Shown here in pieces: positions 47,823 through 56,289 of a stretch of DNA of 57,777 nt. A program made the translations under genes and the position numbers. The notes under the pieces were generated by a model. That model was not told the origin of the DNA and did not search any database. It saw only the letters and a program-made list of their open reading frames with translations. Position 1 is the first letter of the stretch; each line of letters starts with the position of its first letter. Origin of the DNA: Pseudomonadota bacterium (lineage in GTDB: Bacteria > Pseudomonadota > Gammaproteobacteria > Steroidobacterales > Steroidobacteraceae); contig JAJXYR010000224.1 of the NCBI GenBank assembly GCA_021780475.1, forward strand, positions 1 through 57,777, read 5' to 3'.

Positions 47823-49952
47823 GTGTCGATGCTATCCTCAATACGCAGTTCGATCGTGATCGCCGTCGCCTGCGGCTTCGGTTTCGCACCGGTGCTCGCA
47901 GCGGATACCGGTTCGACGCTGAACCAGGTGGTGGTCACCGCGCAGAAGGAATTCTATCGGGGTGACACACCTCTCGAGCAACTGCCGCAGAGCGTCGCCG
48001 TGGTTTCGGACAGTCTCCTCAAGGTGGAGGGAATCACCAGGCTCGACGATGCACTCTCGCTGGTAAGCGGCATCGCACCGCAAAATAATTTTGGCGGCCT
48101 GTGGGATGCCTACGCCATCCGCGGCTTTGCCGGTAACGAGAACCTTCCGAGCGGGTACTTGGTCAACGGTTTCAACTGGGGACGCGGGTTCGTCGGGCCG
48201 CGTGATATGTCCGACGTCGAGCGCATAGAAGTCATCAAGGGCCCGGACTCGGCGCTGTTCGGCCGGGGCGAGCCCGGCGGCACCGTCAACATCGTCACCA
48301 AGAAGCCGCTCTTTCACGAGCAGGGCTACGCGGCGCTCTCCGGAGGCAGCTTTCAGGATTACCGCGCCGAAGGGGACTTTACCGGGCCCCTCACCTCATG
48401 GCTGGCCGGCCGCATCAACGGTGCCTATGAGAACTCTCACAGCTTTCGGAACACCGTGAAATGGGACAAGTATGTCGTGACGCCTTCGTTCTTCGCGCGA
48501 CTCGGCGATCGTACGACGCTCTCTTATGAGCTCGAGCTGATCAGGCAGGCGATTCCCTTCGACCGCGGTGTGGTGGGGCGCAACGATCAGCTGGGTATCG
48601 TGCCGATCTCGACCTTCCTGGGCGAGCCGGGGAACGGCCCCACGGTGGTCAACGTGATCAGTCATCAGCTTGGCTTGCAGCACGACCTCCGCCATGGCTG
48701 GACGCTGCAGCTCGGATTGGGGGCTCTCAGGAGTTCGCTCCTTGGCACCGGCGAGGATCCTGAGCTGGCCGCCTCTCACAACCCCTTCCTCCAGGGTGGC
48801 GACATCCTGGCGCGGCGGCGTCGATCGCGCAACTACCATAGCAACGACGTCGTGCCTCGCGGGGAGATCTCCGGCAAGATCTCGACGGGGCCGCTGGTCC
48901 ATCACGTCCTCTTCGGCGCCGATTACGATCATCTCAGGCTCGATGAGGCGCTCAACCAGTACCGGCCCCCGTTCGTCACGCCGACGACGACCATCACGCA
49001 GCTCAACGGCGTGAATATCTTCGACCCGGTGTACGGAAACCTGCCGCCGATGAAGCCGTTTACCAATACGCTGGAGACGGACAAGGATTGGGGCGTCTAT
49101 GCGCACGACCAGATCGATTTTGGGTCGAAGTGGAATCTGCATGCGGGCGTACGCTACGACGACTTCAAGCAGTCTCTCCTCGATCGGATCGCCGCATCGA
49201 CCTCCCAACAGAACGTCACATCGGTGAGCCCGGACGTCGGTCTGGTGTTCAAGCCGATCGACAACATCGAGCTGTACACCAGCTACGGGAAAGGCTTCCG
49301 GCCCAACACGGGCCAAGACGCGCACGGCGCGGCGTTCCAGCCCGAGATCACCCGTTCCTATGAGGCTGGCGTCAAATTCAAGACCTCCGGGGGCTGGCTG
49401 AACGGCACCGCCGACGTGTTCAAGACGGACAAGACGAATGTGCTCACAAGCGATCCTGCGAATCCGGGATTCTCCCTTTCGGTCGGTGCCGCCGAGAGCC
49501 GCGGCGTGGAACTCGATCTCAATGGACGGTTGCCGGCGAAGTTCAGCTACCGGTTCTCATATGCCTACGTGGATGCCTACTTCTCCAAGCCGCTGCTCGA
49601 CCCCGACTTCGGCAGGCCGCTACCGGCGGGCACTCCCCTCATCAATGTGCCGAAGAACAGCGGCAGCGTCATGCTGGCAAGGGATTTCAACGTCGGTGAG
49701 GCACTGGTGAATGGCGGCGGCGCGGTGACGTACGTAAGCAGTCAGCTCGGCGAGACCGGTACGACTTTCTATCTACCCTCCTATACCTTGGTGAAGGTGT
49801 TCGGCGCAGTAAATCTCACCGAGGCGCTCCAGCTCTCGGCGAACGTCGACAATCTGTTCAACAAGACGTACTACCTCAACTCTTACGCGCAGCTCTGGGT
49901 GACGCCCGGGGCTCCGCGCACATTCAACGTCAAAGCGACCTATCGATTCTGA
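47823..49952 (+). CDS. TonB-dependent siderophore-type outer-membrane receptor
   Basis: LEQLPQSVAVVSDSLLKVEGITRLDDALSLVSGI plug domain, RIEVIKGPDSALFGRGEPGGTVNIVTKKP, C-terminal NVKATYRF. Confidence 0.95.
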   Translation: MSMLSSIRSSIVIAVACGFGFAPVLAADTGSTLNQVVVTAQKEFYRGDTPLEQLPQSVAVVSDSLLKVEGITRLDDALSLVSGIAPQNNFGGLWDAYAIRGFAGNENLPSGYLVNGFNWGRGFVGPRDMSDVERIEVIKGPDSALFGRGEPGGTVNIVTKKPLFHEQGYAALSGGSFQDYRAEGDFTGPLTSWLAGRINGAYENSHSFRNTVKWDKYVVTPSFFARLGDRTTLSYELELIRQAIPFDRGVVGRNDQLGIVPISTFLGEPGNGPTVVNVISHQLGLQHDLRHGWTLQLGLGALRSSLLGTGEDPELAASHNPFLQGGDILARRRRSRNYHSNDVVPRGEISGKISTGPLVHHVLFGADYDHLRLDEALNQYRPPFVTPTTTITQLNGVNIFDPVYGNLPPMKPFTNTLETDKDWGVYAHDQIDFGSKWNLHAGVRYDDFKQSLLDRIAASTSQQNVTSVSPDVGLVFKPIDNIELYTSYGKGFRPNTGQDAHGAAFQPEITRSYEAGVKFKTSGGWLNGTADVFKTDKTNVLTSDPANPGFSLSVGAAESRGVELDLNGRLPAKFSYRFSYAYVDAYFSKPLLDPDFGRPLPAGTPLINVPKNSGSVMLARDFNVGEALVNGGGAVTYVSSQLGETGTTFYLPSYTLVKVFGAVNLTEALQLSANVDNLFNKTYYLNSYAQLWVTPGAPRTFNVKATYRF

Positions 49953-50026
49953 GTCGAACCCCGCGACGGCGGGCACATCCGAGTGCCTGCCGTCGATTGG
50001 ACAATGCGCCCGACCCCGGTCCCATC

Positions 50027-51403
50027 ATGACGCGCTCCACCGCATTACTGGGCACCCTGGCTTTGTCGGGATCCAACATACCGCAGCCGTTGTGCCTGAT
50101 CGAGACTTCGCCCAACCAAGCGGCCGGCGCCGACGTCGTCGTGATCGGCGGCGGAATCGTCGGTGTGTTTGCCGCCTACTACCTGGCCCGGCGCGGGCTG
50201 TCGGTCGCCTTGGTCGAAAAGGGCCGCATCGGCGCCGAACAATCCAGCCGCAACTGGGGCTGGTGCCGTCAGCAGAACCGCGACGCGCGCGAATTGCCGA
50301 TGGCCACCAGGAGCCTCGAGCTCTGGGATCAGTTTGCAGCTGATAGCGGCGAAGACACAGGCTTCACGCGCTGCGGCTTGCTGTACCTCAGCGACGACGA
50401 AGCCCAGATCGCCGGCTGGGAAAAGTGGCGCCAAACCGCGATGACGACCGGCGTGACGACGCACATGCTGAGCGGCCGCGAGGCCTCGGAGCGTGGCCAG
50501 GCGACCGGCCGCGCGTGGAAAGGCGGCGTATTCTCCCCGAGCGACGGTACGGCCGATCCGGCCAAGGCGGCGCCCGCGGTGGCGCTGGCCTTCATGAAAC
50601 TCGGCGGCACCGTCCACCAGTACTGCGCCGCGCGTGGCATCGAGATGGAGGGTGGCCGGCTCAGCGGCGTCGTGACCGAAGTCGGGACCATCAAGACCCG
50701 CACCGCTGTCCTCGCAGGCGGTGCGTGGGCGTCCTCGTTCTGCAACCAGATTGGCGTGCAGTTTCCGGTCGCAACCATACGCCAATCGATCGTGCGTCTG
50801 GCGCCGGTGGAGCAGCGACTGCCGGATGCCGTGACCAGCCCACGAGTCGCGATCACCCGGCGCCCCGATAACCACTACGTCCTGGCCATCAGCGGCCGTG
50901 GGCGCGCAGACCCCACTCCGCAGCTGCTGCGCTTCGCCCCGAAATTCATCCCGATGTTCGCCAAGCGCTGGCGCAACGTGCATCCCGGCGGTCTGGAAGG
51001 AATCCGTTGGGGTCACGAAAGCCGCGCGCGATGGAAGCTTGACGCGCCCACACCCATGGAACGGGCGCGCATTCTCAATCCCAAGCCAGACCCGGCGGGT
51101 GTCCGGGAAATCCACCGCCGCGCGGTCGATTTGTTTCCTGCGCTGCGCGAAGCCAGCATCGCCAATACCTGGGCTGGCTACATCGACAGCACACCCGATG
51201 GCGTACCGGGCATCGGTGAAGTGCCTCAGCTGCCCGGGTTCATTTTGGCCGCGGGCTTCTCCGGTCACGGCTTCGGCATCGGCCCGGGCGCCGGCCACCT
51301 GATCGCCGACCTCGTCACTGGGGCAAGGCCGCTTTTCGATCCGGGACCCTTCAAACCGGCCCGATTCCACGGCTCGGCTTGGGGCAAGGTCGCCGAATTC
51401 TAG
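50027..51403 (+). CDS. FAD-dependent oxidoreductase, DAO family (paralogue B)
   Basis: ADVVVIGGGIVGVFAAYYLARRGLSVALVEKGRIGAEQSSRNWGWCRQQNRDARELPMATRSLELWDQF; near full-length similarity to 46101-47426. Confidence 0.9.
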   Translation: MTRSTALLGTLALSGSNIPQPLCLIETSPNQAAGADVVVIGGGIVGVFAAYYLARRGLSVALVEKGRIGAEQSSRNWGWCRQQNRDARELPMATRSLELWDQFAADSGEDTGFTRCGLLYLSDDEAQIAGWEKWRQTAMTTGVTTHMLSGREASERGQATGRAWKGGVFSPSDGTADPAKAAPAVALAFMKLGGTVHQYCAARGIEMEGGRLSGVVTEVGTIKTRTAVLAGGAWASSFCNQIGVQFPVATIRQSIVRLAPVEQRLPDAVTSPRVAITRRPDNHYVLAISGRGRADPTPQLLRFAPKFIPMFAKRWRNVHPGGLEGIRWGHESRARWKLDAPTPMERARILNPKPDPAGVREIHRRAVDLFPALREASIANTWAGYIDSTPDGVPGIGEVPQLPGFILAAGFSGHGFGIGPGAGHLIADLVTGARPLFDPGPFKPARFHGSAWGKVAEF

Positions 51404-51561
51404 CGAGTCTGCCGCTAACGCGACGGTCAATCGACAGGACAGCGTAAAGCTCCGGGTGGCGCCTGGATTGAAGTGGATTTTGCTTGAACAGGCTGTGAAA
51501 TCGGCATTTACGTAACTGGAGATTTCATAGACTGATGCCGGCCCCAAAACGTGGAGTCCTC

Positions 51562-52227
51562 ATGACGTTCAAACCCAAATTCATCAGCTTCGACTGTTAC
51601 GGCACGCTCATCAACTTCGAGATGGGCCCGACCGCGCACCGTCTGTTCAAGGCACGTGTTCCGGCCCCTCGGATGCCGGCCTTTCTGGACAGCTTTCGAG
51701 CCTACCGACTCGACGAAGTCCTGGGCGATTGGAAACCCTTCTTCGATGTCGTCGAGAATTCGATCCGGCGGGCATGCAAGGCTCACGGCGTCGAGTACAG
51801 CCCATCGGACGCCGTCGCGCTATACGATGCCATTTCCACCTGGCAACCGCATCCCAACGTTGTCGAGGTTCTTGAGGAGATCGCGCCGCACGTCCCGTTG
51901 GTGATCCTCTCGAACTCGATGGTGGACCTGATACCTGCGAGTGTCGCCAACCTCAAGGCGAAGTTTCACGCGGTCTACACGGCCGAAGAGGCGCGCGCCT
52001 ACAAGCCGCGCTTCCAGACGTTCGAATACATGTTCGCTCGGCTTGGAAGCACGCCTGACCAGATGATGCACGTCTCGTCGAGCTTCAGGTATGACCTGAT
52101 GACGGCATCCGACCTGGGCTTCATGGCGAAGGCATTCATCGATCGCGCGCATGAGCCGGGTTCGGAAGGGTACGGCGTCTGCCGGTTGACCGATATTCGC
52201 CAGCTTCCCGGCCTGATCGGTCTGTGA
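51562..52227 (+). CDS. HAD superfamily hydrolase, haloacid dehalogenase type II-like (paralogue of 40578-41249)
   Basis: FISFDCYGTLINFEMGPTAHRLF, VILSNSMVDL, YKPRFQTFEYMFARLG, HVSSSFRYDLMTASDLGFMA. Confidence 0.85.
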   Translation: MTFKPKFISFDCYGTLINFEMGPTAHRLFKARVPAPRMPAFLDSFRAYRLDEVLGDWKPFFDVVENSIRRACKAHGVEYSPSDAVALYDAISTWQPHPNVVEVLEEIAPHVPLVILSNSMVDLIPASVANLKAKFHAVYTAEEARAYKPRFQTFEYMFARLGSTPDQMMHVSSSFRYDLMTASDLGFMAKAFIDRAHEPGSEGYGVCRLTDIRQLPGLIGL

Positions 52228-53264
52228 ATGCGTTGAGCACCACCGCGCCAGGCCTCCCGTCCGCGGCTGTGGAGGCCTTGGTGCGCAGCATCTACGGCAT
52301 CGAGAGTTCCACTCGGTCGCTGGCGGGCGAGCGGGACCAGAACTGTCTGGTGCTCGCGTCGGATGGCCGCCGCTACGTTCTCAAGATCAGCAATCCATCC
52401 GAGCCGGCCGAGGTCGTCGAATTCCAGACTGCCGCGCTAGACCACATCGCGCGCGTGTCGCCGAACCAGCCGGTACCGCGCGTCGTGCGGACCTTGGAAG
52501 GACGCACGTATGGTACGGCAACGCTCGCGGAGGGGTTCCAAACATGCGTGCGCATGCTGACCTACCTGGACGGCATACAGATCCGTGAGACGGCGCCAAC
52601 CGCCGCCCAGCGGCGCTCCATGGGAACAGGACTCGCTGCGTTGAACCGCGCACTGCATGGTTTCGCGCACTCCGGCGCGGCGCACGACCTGCTGTGGAAT
52701 GTGGCCACGGCTCACCGCCTGGCCGACAAGCTCGATGACATCATCGACGAGAAGCGCCGCGCGCTCGCCGGATTGTTCATGACGCGCTTCGCCAGCCACG
52801 TGCGGCCGCGCCTGCAGTCGCTGAGGTCTCAGGTGATCCACAACGACTATCATCTTTACAACGTGCTGGTCGCACCCGAGGATCCGGCGCGCATCGTCGG
52901 AATCATCGACTTCGGCGACATGGTTCACGCGCCGCTCGTGGGCGAAGTCGCGACTGCCGCCTCATTTCACATGGCCGGCGGACCCGATCCGTTCGAGGGG
53001 CCGGCCCAATTCGTGGCCGCCTATCACGCCGCGCTGCCGCTCATGGATGCCGAACAGGAGATCGTTGCCGATCTCATGGCGACTCGCCACCTCATCACGG
53101 CGCTGATCTCCGAATGGAGGGCCGCACGCTACCCCGAGAACCGCGCATACATCATGCGTCACAATCCGGCGGCCTGGGAGGCTCTGTCGCAAATGGCGGA
53201 CTTATCCCGCGCCGCGGCGCGGGATCGGTTGCTGGTCGGGATAAACACTGGAGTCAGACAATGA
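52224..53264 (+). CDS. APH-family phosphotransferase, hydroxylysine kinase/homoserine kinase-like
   Basis: GERDQNCLVLASDGRRYVLKISN; VIHNDYHLYNVLVAPEDPARIVGIIDFGDMVHAPLVGEVATAASF; GTGA overlap with HAD gene. Confidence 0.85.
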   Translation: MNALSTTAPGLPSAAVEALVRSIYGIESSTRSLAGERDQNCLVLASDGRRYVLKISNPSEPAEVVEFQTAALDHIARVSPNQPVPRVVRTLEGRTYGTATLAEGFQTCVRMLTYLDGIQIRETAPTAAQRRSMGTGLAALNRALHGFAHSGAAHDLLWNVATAHRLADKLDDIIDEKRRALAGLFMTRFASHVRPRLQSLRSQVIHNDYHLYNVLVAPEDPARIVGIIDFGDMVHAPLVGEVATAASFHMAGGPDPFEGPAQFVAAYHAALPLMDAEQEIVADLMATRHLITALISEWRAARYPENRAYIMRHNPAAWEALSQMADLSRAAARDRLLVGINTGVRQ

Positions 53265-54613
53265 ATGGCACGACGGATCTAAACATGGTCAACGCCTACA
53301 TTCCCGGCCGAGCCGACGTGGGCCCGGCCACCGCGAAGATGATCGCGCGTCGTGACGCCTTGCTCGGCCCGGCCTACCGCCTGATGTACGAGCGGCCGCT
53401 TCACATCGTACGTGGTGAGGGCGCGTGGCTGTTCGACCCCGAAGGACGACGCTATCTCGACGCCTACAACAACGTTACGTCGCTCGGACACTGCCATCCT
53501 GCGGTGACCGAGGCGATCTGCCGACAGGCGCAGACGCTGGCGACCAATACACGCTATCTCCACGACACGATCCTGGAACTGGCGGAGCGTCTGCTTGCGA
53601 GCGTTCCGCAGACGCGGCTCGCCCATCTGATGTTGACCTGCACGGGCAGCGAGGCCAACGATCTAGCATACCGGATTGCCAAGGTCCGCACCGGTGGCAC
53701 CGGCGTGATCGTCACCGATACCGCCTACCACGGCATCACCGACACCGTGTCTAAATTCTCGCCGTCTCTGGGCGTGACGGTCGATCTCGGCGCACACGTG
53801 CGCCTGGTTCCCGCTCCGCGCCTGTATCATGCCGAGGGCTGCGACCTGGCCGGGCGCTTCGCAAGCGACGTCGAAGCGGCCATCGCCGACCTGCGGCGTC
53901 ACGGCATCAAGCCGGCCGCGCTGATCGTTGATTCGCTGTTCACCAGCGACGGCATCCTGCCTGGACCAGAAGGCTTGCTGCGAGGCGCGGCCGACGCAAT
54001 CAAGCGGGCCGGTGGCCTGTTCATCGCGGATGAGGTCCAACCCGGTTTTGGCCGCACCGGCAAATATCTTTGGGGTTTCCAGCGTCACGGTGTTCTTCCC
54101 GACATCGTTACGATGGGAAAACCAATGGGAAACGGCCAGCCGATCGCGGGCCTGCTCGCCACGGCCGACGTTCTGGCGGAATTCGGGAAGCACTCGCGTT
54201 ACTTCAACACCTTTGCAGGCAATACCGTCTCCTGCGCAGCGGCGCTTGCGGTGTTGAATACGATCGAGCAAGGCCGGCTGGTGCATAACGCCGGCAGAGT
54301 CGGGGCGATTCTGCGCGATGGAATCGCCGCTCTCGCCGGTCGGCACGAGGCCATCGGCGATGTACGTGGCGCAGGGCTTTTTGTCGGGGTCGAGCTCGTT
54401 GCCGACCGGGCGTCGCGGTCACCGGATCGCACGCTCACCAGTCAGGTCGTCAATCGTATGCGCGACAAGGGCGTGCTGATCAGTGCGTGTGCAATGGGTC
54501 ACAACGTGTTGAAGATCCGCCCGCCATTGGTGCTCTCGGAGGATCAGGCCGGTCTCGTCATCCAAGCGCTCGACGAAGCCCTCGGCGAAAGTCGGACGGC
54601 CGGCGCGGGATAG
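53261..54613 (+). CDS. class III aminotransferase-fold PLP enzyme, AGXT2L/phospho-lyase-like
   Basis: GLFIADEVQPGFGRTGKYLWGFQRHGVLPDIVTMGKPMGNGQPIAGLLA; ATGA overlap with kinase gene. Confidence 0.85.
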   Translation: MNGTTDLNMVNAYIPGRADVGPATAKMIARRDALLGPAYRLMYERPLHIVRGEGAWLFDPEGRRYLDAYNNVTSLGHCHPAVTEAICRQAQTLATNTRYLHDTILELAERLLASVPQTRLAHLMLTCTGSEANDLAYRIAKVRTGGTGVIVTDTAYHGITDTVSKFSPSLGVTVDLGAHVRLVPAPRLYHAEGCDLAGRFASDVEAAIADLRRHGIKPAALIVDSLFTSDGILPGPEGLLRGAADAIKRAGGLFIADEVQPGFGRTGKYLWGFQRHGVLPDIVTMGKPMGNGQPIAGLLATADVLAEFGKHSRYFNTFAGNTVSCAAALAVLNTIEQGRLVHNAGRVGAILRDGIAALAGRHEAIGDVRGAGLFVGVELVADRASRSPDRTLTSQVVNRMRDKGVLISACAMGHNVLKIRPPLVLSEDQAGLVIQALDEALGESRTAGAG

Positions 54614-54656
54614 CTGCGGGTGAATGCGTCTGAGGCAAGGAGCGGCAACGAGTCGT

Positions 54657-55631
54657 CTACGAGATGCCGCGCCCCGTGGTCTTACCCCGCCGCCAAGTGG
54701 CCGGTGGAGTGCCGAATTCGCGCCGAAACGCGCGGCTGAACGCGGTGTCGGTCCCATAGCCGACTTGGGCTGCGATCGATGAAAGCGGTGCTTGGCTTCG
54801 GCTCAAAAAATTGGCGGCAAGCAGCATGCGCCACTGCGTGAGGTATTGCATCGGTGTTGTGCCGACGAGTTCCAGGAATCGCTCCGCGAGTACGGAGCGC
54901 GAACTGCCGACGCGATGCGCCAGGTCTTCCAACGTCCAGGGCTCGGCGGGCGCCGCGTGTATTTCCCTGAGCGCAGCGCCGACGACGCGGTCATTGACAC
55001 CAGCGAGCCAACCGCGCTGCGACTTCGGGCTTCCCTGCGTAAAGAGGCGCAATACCTCGATGAAGAGCACCTCCGCAAGCTTGCAGAGCACGGCGTTCGC
55101 TCCGGGGTGGGGTGAGCGGGCTTCCTGTAAAGCATAATCCAGCGAAGATTCGAGCCAGCCGCCGCAACGGGAATCCCGCACGTTGACCTGGATCGGGGAG
55201 GGAAGCCCCCCGAGCAACATTCGTCCCAACCGCTCATCGCAAGCCATGTAGCCGCAGATCACGCGGGTTGCGGCACCGCCGCCGCCATAGGTGAGCCGCG
55301 TCGGACGGCGCGTCAGGATTTCCTCCAATGGCCGGGTGGGGGATACGGCGGGAAGACCGGGCTGGGAGCTCATGCGGTGCGCCTCACCACTCGGAAAGAT
55401 CGCCACGTCTCCCGCCCGCAGATGGGTTACCGATCCGTCCGCCATCTCGACGAAGCACTCTCCTTCGGGAATGAAGTGAAAAATGACCACGCGTTCGGCG
55501 GATGGCTCCAGGATCCTTGCGGCCGACGCGGCGCTCGGCGACCGATAACACCAAGGTGCCGTGAACCGGGCATTGATAAAAATGGCACCGGTCATGCGCA
55601 CGACATCCAGAGTCTGCGAGAGCGCGTCCAT
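54657..55631 (-). CDS. AraC family regulator with N-terminal cupin-like domain
   Basis: FHFIPEGECFVEMADGSVTHLRAGDVAIFPSGEAHRM; C-terminal WTLEDLAHRVGSSRSVLAERFLELVGTTPMQYLTQWRMLLAANFL...VGYGTDTAFSRAFRREFGTPPATWR. Confidence 0.95.
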   Translation of the reverse strand: MDALSQTLDVVRMTGAIFINARFTAPWCYRSPSAASAARILEPSAERVVIFHFIPEGECFVEMADGSVTHLRAGDVAIFPSGEAHRMSSQPGLPAVSPTRPLEEILTRRPTRLTYGGGGAATRVICGYMACDERLGRMLLGGLPSPIQVNVRDSRCGGWLESSLDYALQEARSPHPGANAVLCKLAEVLFIEVLRLFTQGSPKSQRGWLAGVNDRVVGAALREIHAAPAEPWTLEDLAHRVGSSRSVLAERFLELVGTTPMQYLTQWRMLLAANFLSRSQAPLSSIAAQVGYGTDTAFSRAFRREFGTPPATWRRGKTTGRGIS

Positions 55632-56158
55632 TAGCGCGCGACCACGATCTCGAGCCCGATCTCGTTCTTGCGAGCAAGCGCTCGTGCGACGGGCGAACAA
55701 CCGCAGCCCTGCCGGGCTAGATCTTCGAGTACGGCGCCTTCCGCGTTTCCAGCGAGCTTGACCCGTAGGCGAAGAACCGTAGGTGCGGCGTCGACGGGGT
55801 GACCGTCCGCTTCGTGCATCCCAAGGACGCCACGCCCGTCGGAGCGACTCTCCGCCGTGACCTCGAGCACGCGGAGAGTCACGCCGCGCAGTTCGGCTGC
55901 GATCGCGATGCAGGTCGCTGCACACGCGGCAGCCCCAGCACGCGAGTACCAGCCGGGTGTGATCTCGGTGCCGGTGCCGCCAAACTCGACCGGCATGTCG
56001 GAGATCACCGATCGACCGCTCGGATGGGTGGTCACGACGCGCAGGCCTTGCTGCCAAATCGCGGTGGCAGGCGAGTCCGCGTGCACCGCGGAGCCGGGCC
56101 GGCGTTCGTAAATGGCCCTGACCCGCTCGAGGGCCGATGCAGTCTCACTCTTGGCCAT
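55631..56158 (-). CDS. OsmC-like family protein
   Basis: MPVEFGGTGTEITPGWYSRAGAAACAATCIAIAAELRGVTLRVLEVTAESRSDGRGVLG...GCGCSPVARAL; overlaps AraC gene by 1 nt. Confidence 0.75.
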   Translation of the reverse strand: MAKSETASALERVRAIYERRPGSAVHADSPATAIWQQGLRVVTTHPSGRSVISDMPVEFGGTGTEITPGWYSRAGAAACAATCIAIAAELRGVTLRVLEVTAESRSDGRGVLGMHEADGHPVDAAPTVLRLRVKLAGNAEGAVLEDLARQGCGCSPVARALARKNEIGLEIVVAR

Positions 56159-56289
56159 GCGCCGCTCCTCCGGTACTCAGGCGCGCCGTCGGCCAGCGCC
56201 GGACGCTCGGCTAGTCGTGCAGGACGGCGGGTCATGATCGGTGCGGTCGGCCGGCATACAATCGGTTCCTACGACTAAGGAGGTGGGCG

